Source: Roseimaritima ulvae (GTDB taxonomy: Bacteria; Planctomycetota; Planctomycetia; Pirellulales; Pirellulaceae). Taken from it: a DNA stretch of 64,000 bases. The translations under genes were made by a program, and so were the position numbers. How positions within the stretch are numbered: the first letter of the stretch is position 1; each line of letters begins with the position of its first letter. The notes below the pieces were generated by a model. The model was given only the letters and a program-made list of their open reading frames with translations. It was not told where the DNA came from and made no database searches. This document shows positions 1 to 6,633 of this stretch, one piece after another. The stretch lies in contig NZ_CP042914.1 of assembly GCF_008065135.1 (NCBI RefSeq), positions 3,038,001-3,102,000 of the forward strand, written 5' to 3'.

Positions 1-705
1 GTGTGCACAGCCGGGTATCGTGCGGAGGCGTGTGACCACGGGATCGTCTTTTGACCGTTCGATGATTTGGACTTCGAGGTCATTCATTCGCGTTGTCCAT
101 CGCTCCAGTTCATCGAGGTGCCAGTCCATCTCGGCGCGTTCGCAGGGCGGTAGCTCGACAGTCTTCAGCCAGGCGATCGCACGGACGCTAGGGAACGTCT
201 TGGTCGGCATCTTCCACTGGAGGTTATGCTTGCGAAGGATGTTCTTGATGCGGTTGGTTGCTCGCGTTCGCACTCGTCCGGCGTCTTTGCGCAATAGCGT
301 GATCCGTTGACTTTCGGCATGGTGTTTGGATGGCAAGATGACCTGACGGACACCACGAACGGGCTCTCCAGCTCGCAGGCGATGTTGGTTGACCCAAAGT
401 AGCTCTGAGAGCGCGTGGGCATCCCGTTTGTCTGTTTTGACCTTTAGCTTTTTGGTGGGCTGGATGAGGATGGTTTGAGTGCAGCCAACGGTGGGTAGGA
501 ACTTGAGGAGCCAATCGTTGAAGCCGCAGACTTCGAGGATGGCGATGAAGCCTTCGTCGCCAGCCTTGTCTCGCAGCTTGGCAAAGAATTCTGCGCATCG
601 CTTGGGCTCGGTGGATACCTGCCGCTTGAGAACGATGTCGCCGGCATCGTTGCGAAGAGAAATGGTGAGTTGCTTTGCGTGCTGGTCGATTCCGAGGTAC
701 AACAT
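1..705 (-). CDS. IS110-family transposase (DEDD recombinase), N-terminal part, cut by left edge
   Basis: The minus frame starts at ATG 705 (MLYLGIDQHAK) and stays open for 235 codons to the window edge. It covers the RuvC-like DEDD domain of IS110 transposases: D7 in LGIDQHAK, E58 in AILEVCGF, and D92/D95 in KTDKRDAHAL, at the usual spacing. A conserved RATNRIKNILRKHNL helix follows, leading into the coiled region. The C-terminal Transposase_20 domain with its catalytic serine would lie left of the window. In this family the protein acts with a bridge RNA encoded in the element's non-coding end to choose the target. The upstream region at 706-800 is strongly structured and could be that RNA gene. 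The family assignment is firm; intactness cannot be judged. Confidence 0.93.
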   Translation of the reverse strand, partial: MLYLGIDQHAKQLTISLRNDAGDIVLKRQVSTEPKRCAEFFAKLRDKAGDEGFIAILEVCGFNDWLLKFLPTVGCTQTILIQPTKKLKVKTDKRDAHALSELLWVNQHRLRAGEPVRGVRQVILPSKHHAESQRITLLRKDAGRVRTRATNRIKNILRKHNLQWKMPTKTFPSVRAIAWLKTVELPPCERAEMDWHLDELERWTTRMNDLEVQIIERSKDDPVVTRLRTIPGCAH

Positions 706-710
706 GGGTA

Positions 711-799
711 GGTTCTCCGAGAGGGACGTAGTTCAATTTGGGTGTCGATTTTCGCGAAAGCGAGAGACGATCGCTCGTCTCCCATCATCTCGGAGAACC
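711..799 (-). ncRNA. Candidate bridge RNA region of the IS110 element
   Basis: The 89 bp just upstream of the transposase start are closed by a perfect 12-bp inverted repeat (711-722 with 788-799). Inside are two further hairpins: TCGC-GAAA-GCGA at 752-763, and a 7-bp stem at 764-770/775-781 with a TCGC loop. IS110-group elements encode a structured bridge RNA in the left non-coding end upstream of the transposase. Location and orientation fit, but the target- and donor-binding loops have not been matched. A structured 5' UTR is the alternative. Confidence 0.4.
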
Positions 800-834
800 G
801 TTTTTCGAACCACAACTCTTTCATCGACATCGAT

Positions 835-910
835 TCACACGGAGCACGGCTTGCGCGGTTTCACAAATGGAAACATCACTCTCCGTGCCCGGTGATGGCA
901 AACGTTATCG
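835..910 (+). other. attC site 0, truncated by the IS110 element
   Basis: L'' (TCACACGGAGCACGG, 835-849) pairs with L' (CCGTGCCCGGTGA, 884-896) if two A residues bulge out, as in normal attC folding. The core GTTATCG is at 904-910. No R'' box is found before L'': it is replaced by DNA adjoining the IS110 end. Confidence 0.7.
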
Positions 911-936
911 CATGCAGAAGTGAACCTGTTTGCCAG

Positions 937-1413
937 ATGGTTGATCGATCGATAACTTGTCCGGATTGTAGCTCGTCTGCATCTGTCACGATTGGACAGT
1001 CGATTGAAGGGGCGAAACTCGGTTGGTTTGAATCGATGCGTTGTGGGAATTGCGGGATGGCAATGGAGGCCGACGACTCGGGTCTACCGCCCGAAGATGT
1101 GCGTGCCCAAATGCTTAAGTCGGGAGGACGATGGGGACTAGACGTTACCACTGAAGGTCCACGACGCATCGAAGCCTGCAAGATACTTCATTGCGATCTG
1201 GGTACGATAATGGACGAGGTGAAGCCGATGAAACAACGGATGCCGGGTATTGTGTACACTGGAACCAGGGCGGAAATGGAGTGGCTCTGTCGCAGACTCT
1301 CGCAATTCGAAATCAACTCTACGGTGCTGCCTCAGAATGATGGCGATCATGCCCGTTCAATTGACATTAGCAAATTCGCAACGTCGATCATCAATAACGC
1401 AAAGAGGCGATAA
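937..1413 (+). CDS. Cassette 1 protein with zinc-ribbon-like cysteine pairs, unknown function
   Basis: A 158-aa protein, probably cytosolic, with no signal peptide or membrane segment. The N-terminus carries two CxxC pairs (CPDC near residue 8 and CGNC near residue 36), which look like a small zinc ribbon. The rest is a mixed alpha/beta sequence with no family I recognise. The frame stays open upstream to 742 through the attC, but a start there would lie outside the cassette; ATG 937 (MVDRSITCPDC) is the best start inside it, and ATG 895 falls in the attC. The stop TAA (1411-1413) lies in R'' of the next attC, typical for cassette genes. Confidence 0.75.
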   Translation: MVDRSITCPDCSSSASVTIGQSIEGAKLGWFESMRCGNCGMAMEADDSGLPPEDVRAQMLKSGGRWGLDVTTEGPRRIEACKILHCDLGTIMDEVKPMKQRMPGIVYTGTRAEMEWLCRRLSQFEINSTVLPQNDGDHARSIDISKFATSIINNAKRR

Positions 1414-1496
1414 CCATGTCGTGCAGCGGAGTACGGCATCAGGCGTTTATGAATTGTAAATCAATCGTCCGTACCCACTGACGACTAACGTTATGG
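1407..1496 (+). other. attC site 1
   Basis: R'' GCGATAAC (1407-1414) is the exact reverse complement of the start of cassette 1 (904-911). The L'' arm GTCGTGCAGCGGAGTACGG pairs with CCGTACCCACTGACGAC. The core GTTATGG is at 1490-1496. The site is very similar in sequence to attC 8. Confidence 0.93.
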
Positions 1497-1533
1497 CGTT
1501 TGCTAGGGAACTCATTGCCACAGGGAATAGCCA

Positions 1534-1911
1534 ATGGACGAGCATGACGAGGGCGGCGTAGAGACGCCTGGAATTGCAGAACGCATCTCGGGCTTTTGGC
1601 ACTACGTGTATACTATCGCTGCGTTTGCTGGTGGAATTCTCTTCACAAGCTTTGCCCTCTCTGATCAGTACAACTTTCCGCTAGTAACTGGGCTTGCCGC
1701 AGTGATCTGCTTTGTTCTTGGCGTGCTGCTCGCGACCCGCTCTCGCAAGGCAATCCCAGCCTACATATCACTGGGCCTGCTTTCTATCTCCTTTGCCATC
1801 TATCGGCTTATTACCTCAGAGACAAACGCGTGGGGGATGCTAATAGCTGGCATTGCGTTCGTTCTGAGCTTTCCGTGGATCGCTGAGGGCCTACAAAGGA
1901 AAACGCCATAA
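1534..1911 (+). CDS. Cassette 2 small membrane protein, unknown function
   Basis: A 125-aa protein with about four predicted membrane helices: around residues 25-45 (VYTIAAFAGGILFTSFAL), 50-67 (LVTGLAAVICFVLGVLLA), 74-92 and 98-118. It has a short acidic N-terminal tail (MDEHDEGG) and a lysine-ending C-terminus. Start ATG 1534 is preceded by CAGGGAATAG, a plausible ribosome site, and sits 43 bp into the cassette. The stop TAA lies inside R'' of attC 2. Small multi-helix membrane proteins are common integron cargo; no specific family is recognised. Confidence 0.75.
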   Translation: MDEHDEGGVETPGIAERISGFWHYVYTIAAFAGGILFTSFALSDQYNFPLVTGLAAVICFVLGVLLATRSRKAIPAYISLGLLSISFAIYRLITSETNAWGMLIAGIAFVLSFPWIAEGLQRKTP

Positions 1912-1997
1912 CCAATGAAATGCACGCGAGTTGCGGGTCGCGTCATCTATGGAGTCAAAGTCACTTGGCCGCAACCGCGTGATTTCAAACGTTCGTC
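1905..1997 (+). other. attC site 2
   Basis: R'' GCCATAAC (1905-1912) is the exact reverse complement of the start of cassette 2 (GTTATGGC, 1490-1497). L'' GCACGCGAGTTGCGG pairs with CCGCAACCGCGTG. The core GTTCGTC is at 1991-1997. Confidence 0.93.
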
Positions 1998-2021
1998 GGA
2001 CGAGGGAGAACGTCAGCCGTG

Positions 2022-2381
2022 ATGTCAGTGCGTGACCTAATTGCCACTGCAAGTCCTTCCATAACGACACGGATACATGCGGTGCTCGCTGGTAACTTCA
2101 ACGAGAACTTTATCATTACGGACAGAGACAATATCGAACTTGACCCGAACGAAATAATCGAGGTCATCGTGCCGGATTTCCGTCAAGCCTTGTACGTCGC
2201 CGGTCTACAACCGCGTGGTGGCGGTAAATTTGCCTTCGGTGGCTTTTCGACAATCCATGGAACATTTCAATTTTCGTCTGATTCGAAGTATGCGATGCAA
2301 ATGACCATGTTTTCCTTCATGGAAATTCAGCGACATCGTAGGCCACCAATAAGGGTCTTTCCACCGATTGAATTTGACTAA
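2022..2381 (+). CDS. Cassette 3 hypothetical protein
   Basis: A 119-aa soluble protein without signal peptide or membrane segment, and no family recognised. The sequence alternates strands and short helices (FIITDRDNIELDPNEIIEVIVPDF, then RGGGKFAFGGFSTIHGTFQF). ATG 2022 is chosen over the in-frame GTG 2019; GAGGGAGAA at 2004-2012 is a plausible ribosome site. The gene fills almost the whole cassette, with the stop just before R'' of attC 3. Confidence 0.7.
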   Translation: MSVRDLIATASPSITTRIHAVLAGNFNENFIITDRDNIELDPNEIIEVIVPDFRQALYVAGLQPRGGGKFAFGGFSTIHGTFQFSSDSKYAMQMTMFSFMEIQRHRRPPIRVFPPIEFD

Positions 2382-2397
2382 ACGCTTGCGCAGGAAT

Positions 2398-2490
2398 CCG
2401 ACGAACAATGCCGTGAACCGGAGCGGCCGATCATGCGGGTTTTGAAATCAGAGTTTTTTGGCGGCCGCCCGGTTACGGCCGACGTTACCC
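2398..2490 (+). other. attC site 3
   Basis: R'' CCGACGAAC (2398-2406) is the exact 9-base reverse complement of the start of cassette 3 (1991-1999). L'' CCGGAGCGGCCG pairs with CGGCCGCCCGG. The core GTTACCC is at 2484-2490. Confidence 0.93.
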
Positions 2491-2522
2491 GGCTGAAGTT
2501 ACGCATTAATCAACTACGTTGC

Positions 2523-3317
2523 GTGTCGTTGGAGATCTTCGCCATCATCTGCTCCGGCTGTCTGAACGACACATCCTCGACCGAAGCTCAGCCGACACGT
2601 ACTTCAACTGCTCCAGCCCAAGATCAAGTGATGGCGATCCGAGATGAAGGTCTAGCACAACGCCTGATTCACGAAGGTCACGGTGAATACGAGAGATCAA
2701 ATTTGGAACGAGCAATTGAATTGCTCGACGAAGGCGCCACCAACGACCCGACGCGATGGGACGCATTCTATCTAAGTGGCAAACTCCGCCTTGATGTCGG
2801 TGATCCATCTGGCGCGTTAGAACGTCTCTCGGTCGCGCACAGCCTTGCTCCCGATGACTACGACATCATGATCGAATTGGGAAACGCCTACAACGACAAC
2901 GGCGACTTTAAAAACGCCGAGGCCACGTGGCGAAACGCCCTCGCTTCGTCTCCCGATCGCGACTTGGCATATAACAACCTAGGCATCATGCAGTACGAAC
3001 TGCGAAAGCATGCTGATGCCGCTGCAACATTTACAGCTGGCATCGAGCGTTGCTCATCCTTGTTACTCTTCAAAGGCCGCGCACTTTCGTGCATGGAGAT
3101 CGGAGAATTTGATCAAGCGATTCAAGACTTGGGCCACCTAATGGATAGCATGCCGGACACGGCTGTGTTCTATTGGTATCGCGGACGCTGTCGTTTTGGC
3201 CTAGGGCAACATGACCTTGCTCTTTCCGATGCAAAGCGAGCATGCGAGATTGACCCTGATGATTCTGGTTACAATTCGTTCTTGCAATCCTGCAGGACAT
3301 TACAAGACGGCGGGTAA
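2523..3317 (+). CDS. Cassette 4 TPR-repeat protein, probably exported lipoprotein
   Basis: About 264 aa. From residue ~55 onward there are five or six tetratricopeptide repeats: RAIELLDEGATNDPTRWDAF, GDPSGALERLSVAHSLAPDD, GDFKNAEATWRNALASSPDR, HADAAATFTAGIERC, GEFDQAIQDLGHLMDSMP and GQHDLALSDAKRACEIDPDD. TPRs mediate protein-protein contacts. The N-terminus has a short hydrophobic stretch ending in IICSGC, suggesting a lipoprotein signal. The start is uncertain: GTG 2523 is used. CTG 2493 would give a better signal (MKLRINQLR), while ATG 2433 lies inside the preceding attC. The stop TAA lies in R'' of attC 4. Confidence 0.8.
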   Translation: MSLEIFAIICSGCLNDTSSTEAQPTRTSTAPAQDQVMAIRDEGLAQRLIHEGHGEYERSNLERAIELLDEGATNDPTRWDAFYLSGKLRLDVGDPSGALERLSVAHSLAPDDYDIMIELGNAYNDNGDFKNAEATWRNALASSPDRDLAYNNLGIMQYELRKHADAAATFTAGIERCSSLLLFKGRALSCMEIGEFDQAIQDLGHLMDSMPDTAVFYWYRGRCRFGLGQHDLALSDAKRACEIDPDDSGYNSFLQSCRTLQDGG

Positions 3318-3401
3318 CCATCGGATTCAACGGAGGACCGGTGGTAAGTTTTTACGGATGGATGCTTAGCTCCCGGTCCCCGCTGATCCGTACCGTTCGC
3401 C
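3311..3401 (+). other. attC site 4
   Basis: R'' CGGGTAAC (3311-3318) is the exact reverse complement of the start of cassette 4 (GTTACCCG, 2484). L'' CGGATTCAACGGAGGACCGG pairs with CCGGTCCCCGCTGATCCG. The core GTTCGCC is at 3395-3401. Confidence 0.93.
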
Positions 3402-3425
3402 TGCTGAATCGTTCTACCGTATGAA

Positions 3426-3704
3426 TTAAAGGTCGCGACTTGCATCCAGTATTCGCGCGACATCTACGCCATTGGCGTTCGGTCGAAAGAATATGACATA
3501 GCGGCTGACCGTAAATGATCGGCAACCCGGGACACCAAATCCGTTCCGCGATTCACCTAACCCAGGGTTCTCCGCAAGGATCTGGCAAGCTTCTTCAATT
3601 CGCCCCAACATTTTTATGGCTGCCGCGACATTGCGTTCTGCGATGTACTCGCTGATACCCGCAATGTCGGCTTCGGCCTCGTCCGATAAAATAAACGTTG
3701 GCAT
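3426..3704 (-). CDS. parE: ParE/RelE-family toxin (cassette 5, reverse-oriented)
   Basis: A 92-aa toxin of the ParE/RelE fold. It starts with the family's typical LSDEAEADIAGISEYIAERN helices, followed by GRIEEACQILAENPGLGESR and a C-terminal strand core CRSFTVSRYVIFFRPNANGVDVARILDASRDL. ParE proteins inhibit gyrase and RelE proteins cut mRNA on the ribosome; which applies here cannot be told from the sequence. The gene lies two bases downstream of the antitoxin stop, so the two are co-translated. Both genes run against the direction of the array, so they need their own promoter. Such pairs are thought to stabilise integron arrays against cassette loss. Confidence 0.9.
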   Translation of the reverse strand: MPTFILSDEAEADIAGISEYIAERNVAAAIKMLGRIEEACQILAENPGLGESRNGFGVPGCRSFTVSRYVIFFRPNANGVDVARILDASRDL

Positions 3705-3706
3705 CG

Positions 3707-3943
3707 TTACGATTCGCTTCGTTCTTCCAGCCGGGCGCGCAGGCTCGCGAATGCTTCATGCCCGTCTCTACAATCACCATCGTCGATTTGCTCGAATCCC
3801 TTTTGTACCTCTTCGGCCAAAGTTTCCTTGGCCTGGAGAAGCCGCAGACTTTCCGCCAAAACCTCGTGCTCAGACAGAAATCGCCGCCTCGCCAATAGCG
3901 ATGCGATAAAAGCCTCAAATTCTTGCGGGACGTCAACGGCCAT
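3707..3943 (-). CDS. parD: ParD-like antitoxin (cassette 5)
   Basis: A 78-aa antitoxin, the partner of the toxin gene directly downstream. The N-terminal MAVDVPQEFEAFIASLLARR with FLSEHEVLAESLRLLQ resembles the ribbon-helix-helix DNA-binding domain of ParD/CopG-type antitoxins. The charged C-terminal part would wrap the toxin. Start ATG 3943 is chosen because a strong AAAGGAGA lies a few bases upstream; the frame extends further to 3976 without a better start. ParD proteins repress their own operon together with the toxin, so an operator is expected between 3943 and attC 5. Confidence 0.85.
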   Translation of the reverse strand: MAVDVPQEFEAFIASLLARRRFLSEHEVLAESLRLLQAKETLAEEVQKGFEQIDDGDCRDGHEAFASLRARLEERSES

Positions 3944-4018
3944 GGTAATCTCCTTTATGGGCTCCAGTGTACTCAATCACCAGGGCTTGCACACTGGCTC
4001 CCGAAAGTGGTCATTCCC

Positions 4019-4108
4019 GGCGAACCAAGTGGTGCACACGAGTGGCGGCGGTGCGTTTTCGTGATCGCAAAATCCTGGGTCGCCACCGTGTGACCACTAT
4101 CGTTAGCC
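4019..4108 (+). other. attC site 5
   Basis: R'' GGCGAAC (4019-4025) is the exact reverse complement of the start of cassette 5 (3395). L'' GTGGTGCACACGAGTGGCG pairs with CGCCACCGTGTGACCAC. The core GTTAGCC is at 4102-4108. Confidence 0.93.
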
Positions 4109-4212
4109 GACTGACTGCGCTCGACGTTAATATTTTACCCGTATTTCCTGGTCCTTTTCCGCGACTCTCCAGACGCTGGTATACTGTGCTATCCTCGAAA
4201 ACGGATTGACCT

Positions 4213-4422
4213 ATGACACTTCAAGAATCTCTTCGTGCGTTACCGCCCGATCAAAAACTCGCGATCGTTACGGAACTTTGGGATGACTTAGCGGCATCAG
4301 CCCCGCTGACATTGCCAGAAGACGAACTGGCGGAGATGAACCGCAGACGCGATGAACTGTTGGCCAATCCAGAAATTGCAATTGATTCCGACGAAGTATG
4401 GCGCCGCGTTGATGGCGACTGA
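4213..4422 (+). CDS. Addiction-module antitoxin of the TIGR02574 type (cassette 6)
   Basis: A 69-aa protein matching the putative addiction module component family: LRALPPDQKLAIVTELWDDL, then PLTLPEDELAEMNRRRDELLANPE, and a conserved end DEVWRRVDG. Members neutralise a RelE/ParE-type toxin encoded directly downstream. Here the toxin frame would begin at ATG 4412, overlapping this stop, but it is broken by a nonsense codon. The start ATG 4213 is the only sensible one and lies about 110 bp into the cassette. The antitoxin itself looks intact. Confidence 0.85.
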   Translation: MTLQESLRALPPDQKLAIVTELWDDLAASAPLTLPEDELAEMNRRRDELLANPEIAIDSDEVWRRVDGD

Positions 4423-4753
4423 ACGCTAACATCCACTCTTCGCGAGCGACTTGGCGGCTGCATGCTCGTATTACGAATCGATTGCCGAAACGCTCGGGAA
4501 TCGATTTCGCAGTAAAGTCCGCTCGATCATTCAAGCGGTAGTCGAGCGTCCGGAATCATTCGGTCGGATCGGTGGTGATTTTCGCGGTGCGTTCGTTCAT
4601 CGTTTCCCCTATGTGGTTGTCTTCACTAACGATGGTGGCATTCCTACAATTTTCGGTCTGCGACACGCTGCGTCCGACCGCAGAGATTGGTTTAGTCGTA
4701 CGATGTCATCAGCGAGCGGCGAACCAGACGATGCACGTGAGTCGCCGAGTTGA
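4412..4753 (+). pseudogene. RelE/ParE-family toxin with a premature stop (cassette 6)
   Basis: From the expected overlapping start ATG 4412 the frame reads MATER, then TAA at 4427-4429, then HPLFASDLAAACSYYESIAETLGNRF and on to a stop at 4751-4753. The part after the stop is a recognisable RelE/ParE toxin: the AAACSYYESI helix, VERPESFGRIGG, then FRGAFVHRFPYVVVFTNDGG and FGLRHAASDRR, which carries the family's basic C-terminal residues. The nonsense codon falls just before the conserved N-terminal HP. Translation could restart at TTG 4451, but that would lose the first strand. The C-terminal 12 codons run into the next attC. A sequencing error at 4427 is the alternative explanation. Confidence 0.75.
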
Positions 4754-4806
4754 GTTTTTGACGTGGTTGATCGTTCGCGGCGACCACGTGATCCTTACCG
4801 TTATCG
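4718..4806 (+). other. attC site 6
   Basis: R'' GGCGAAC (4718-4724) differs by one base from the reverse complement of its cassette start (GTTAGCC). L'' TGCACGTGAGTCGCCG pairs with CGGCGACCACGTGA. The core GTTATCG is at 4800-4806. The toxin frame runs through its left arm. Confidence 0.88.
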
Positions 4807-4818
4807 CACCCAATCCTC

Positions 4819-5439
4819 ATGCTCCGCTTTAATCTCAAGTCATTGGTTTTACTCGTCGCTATCGCGGCAATCGCTTGCGCGTTCGCCGTGATGACAGTTC
4901 GGCTAAGACGTGCCGAGGCGGAACTGTCGGTGCTTCGATCCGAAGCTGGCTCGCTCACGATTCACGACACCAACTTGATTCATATCCGCAACGTTGACAC
5001 CAACGATCCATATTCTTGGAAATGGCGAGTTTACGTGCCGCGTGGCACCAGGCTCGAAGCGGGCATCGAACTTGACGGCCGATATCGGGCGGAAGGGAAG
5101 CCTACGGGCGGTGGATCCTCGGTCGTTCCCTCCGTGCCAAACGGTGTCGTACTCTCCGCTTCGGTGTCGCCCCTGGTCGATGGGATCTCCACAATAACCG
5201 TTCAAGTCGGCGAGCAAACCTTCGCGACTTCCTCCACGAATTTGAATCCGAGCGACTGGCTTCCAACGCCGGAAAATCGAACAATCGCTGCCGATGCTGA
5301 AATCGAGCGGTTTGGTTACGATACACCCATTCGATTGCTTTCCCGCAAGGAGCCAGGTATTTCGACGAACGATTGGCACCCAATGGGTGGGAAAAAAGTT
5401 GGTTTAGTTGTCTGGGCTATTCCGCACAAAGAGCGATAA
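4819..5439 (+). CDS. Cassette 7 membrane-anchored protein with planctomycete-type N-terminus
   Basis: A 206-aa protein starting MLRFNLKSLVLLVAIAAIACAFAV, a single membrane helix very like the F-x-LRTLLLLVAVAA anchors common on planctomycete proteins. A short charged coil (RLRRAEAELSVLRSEAG) follows. The remainder, probably outside the membrane, is strand-rich (WRVYVPRGTRLEAGIEL, VVLSASVSPLVDGISTITVQVG) without a family I recognise. ATG 4819 lies 18 bp inside the cassette. The stop TAA overlaps R'' of attC 7. The anchor suggests the cassette was made from a gene of this lineage rather than a distant one. Confidence 0.78.
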   Translation: MLRFNLKSLVLLVAIAAIACAFAVMTVRLRRAEAELSVLRSEAGSLTIHDTNLIHIRNVDTNDPYSWKWRVYVPRGTRLEAGIELDGRYRAEGKPTGGGSSVVPSVPNGVVLSASVSPLVDGISTITVQVGEQTFATSSTNLNPSDWLPTPENRTIAADAEIERFGYDTPIRLLSRKEPGISTNDWHPMGGKKVGLVVWAIPHKER

Positions 5440-5523
5440 CAATCGCATGCAACGGAGCCGGCGGTCGGGTCGGTTTTGAAACCAACGCGTTTCGCGCCGG
5501 CCCGCTGATGTGTGACGTTACCC
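5433..5523 (+). other. attC site 7
   Basis: R'' GCGATAAC (5433-5440) is the exact reverse complement of the start of cassette 7 (GTTATCGC, 4800). L'' CGCATGCAACGGAGCCGGC pairs with GCCGGCCCGCTGATGTG. The core GTTACCC is at 5517-5523. Confidence 0.93.
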
Positions 5524-5533
5524 GACTTGAGTG

Positions 5534-5992
5534 ATGAACACTGAACTGGCCGATGCAATACACCTATTCCGCACCGACCAAGAGTCGGCTTTGGCCTACC
5601 TTCACGGCAAGCTCGGTATTCCCGTACCGAGCACCGGGCTTGAGTGGGCGGAAAACGGACACGAGCACGTAGAGCGTGTAAAGTCAATTGCAGATGACGA
5701 CGGTGTCGAATTGTACGTTCATGGTTTCGGGATCGAAGTGACACACCCTGACTTTCACATTGACTTCGACTATGGTCGCGACGGGCAAACGGATTGTTTT
5801 GACAGATGGCGATTGTCGTTGCACAGACATATGCGGCTTGGGCTTCCTGCTCCCGTAGACGACCCGCGACCAATAAAAGACTGGCTGGATGACGCAGCTG
5901 ACGCCGGAGAGCTCATTCGCATAGATTACGCGACGTACTACGATCCCAACTCGCGTTCAGCCTGGAAGCCCGCTACTCATCACTGCGGGTAA
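5534..5992 (+). CDS. Cassette 8 hypothetical protein (DUF6896-like)
   Basis: A 152-aa soluble protein with no signal. The centre reads GVELYVHGFGIEVTHPDFHIDFDYGRDGQTDCFDRWRLSLH, which resembles the HG.G..V...FDFG..G..D.FD.WRL pattern I associate with DUF6896; this is from memory and unverified. Function is unknown. ATG 5534 follows an in-frame GTG at 5531. The gene begins 17 bp into the cassette and its stop TAA (5990-5992) is in R'' of attC 8. Such small soluble proteins in arrays are sometimes immunity proteins, but nothing here shows that. Confidence 0.75.
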   Translation: MNTELADAIHLFRTDQESALAYLHGKLGIPVPSTGLEWAENGHEHVERVKSIADDDGVELYVHGFGIEVTHPDFHIDFDYGRDGQTDCFDRWRLSLHRHMRLGLPAPVDDPRPIKDWLDDAADAGELIRIDYATYYDPNSRSAWKPATHHCG

Positions 5993-6075
5993 CCATGTCG
6001 TGCAGCGGAGTACGGCATTCAGGTTTTAGAAGTTGACAATCCATCCGCCGTACCCGCTGACGACCGACGTTATCC
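5986..6075 (+). other. attC site 8
   Basis: R'' CGGGTAAC (5986-5993) is the exact reverse complement of the start of cassette 8 (GTTACCCG, 5517). The L'' arm GTCGTGCAGCGGAGTACGG is identical to that of attC 1. The core GTTATCC is at 6069-6075. Confidence 0.93.
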
Positions 6076-6080
6076 GACTT

Positions 6081-6527
6081 ATGCGCATTCCCTTGCTTAT
6101 GCCTCATAAAAGTCTCTCTTTGTTGGCCGTATTCACCCTCTTGGGTGTTTGCGGTTGCGGCGATCCTGCGAGGCCGCATCTGGAACGCCTTGTGTATGAC
6201 TGGGGCGTCGTGATTGCCACCGGCTACACCCACTCCGATGACTACACGAGGGACGAACAACGCGTCCACATGTTTCACGAACAGAGCGTGGCAATGACTC
6301 ATATGCTGTCTGCGTTTCTCGCGGACGATCCCCCCGTAAGCGACGAGTTGAAGCAACTGCTCCGCAAATGGAAGAAAGTCAACGACGAAAACGCGGCCAT
6401 TCACGCCAAGATGATCTCCGAGAACCGATTCATCTACACTGTCGAAGAACAAAGCCGTGTGGATACACTCGTCCGGGCGGACTTTGCTTGTGGCGGTGAT
6501 TTGATGTCGCACCTTGAAGGTTACTAA
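6081..6527 (+). CDS. Cassette 9 small exported, probably lipoprotein
   Basis: About 148 aa from ATG 6081, or 142 aa from ATG 6099. From the second start the N-terminus MPHKSLSLLAVFTLLGVCGCGD is a lipoprotein-like signal ending in cysteines. The rest is largely helical and charged (HMFHEQSVAMTHMLSAFLADD, SDELKQLLRKWKKVNDENAAIHAKM), probably periplasmic. No family recognised. The gene starts 6 to 30 bp from the cassette edge and stops shortly before R'' of attC 9. Confidence 0.72.
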   Translation: MRIPLLMPHKSLSLLAVFTLLGVCGCGDPARPHLERLVYDWGVVIATGYTHSDDYTRDEQRVHMFHEQSVAMTHMLSAFLADDPPVSDELKQLLRKWKKVNDENAAIHAKMISENRFIYTVEEQSRVDTLVRADFACGGDLMSHLEGY

Positions 6528-6543
6528 AGAATCAAACATCGTC

Positions 6544-6633
6544 GGCTAACCAGAGAATTGCACGCGAGTGGCGGCAACGTCCATGCGTGAAACCATGTCG
6601 TGGGCCGCCACCACGTGAATTCCAACGTTCTTG
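6544..6633 (+). other. attC site 9
   Basis: R'' GGCTAAC (6544-6550) differs by one base from the complement of its cassette start (GTTATCC). L'' GCACGCGAGTGGCGGC pairs with GCCGCCACCACGTG. The core GTTCTTG is at 6627-6633. Confidence 0.9.

Larger units (their letters stand above)
1..834 (-). mobile_element. IS110-family insertion sequence, partial, cut by left edge
   Basis: The element comprises the transposase gene on the minus strand plus its upstream non-coding end. Its left part lies outside the window. The right boundary is inferred, not proved: the upstream structured region ends near 800, and the first recognisable integron sequence (L'' of a damaged attC) starts at about 835, with no R'' box before it. 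IS110-family elements lack ordinary terminal inverted repeats, so no repeat marks the junction. The IS1111-attC subgroup is known to target integron attC sites, which fits this position. Confidence 0.7.

Noticed and set aside
742-936. Upstream extension of the cassette 1 gene
   Set aside because: It would begin inside IS110 upstream DNA and read through an attC; cassette genes start inside their cassette.
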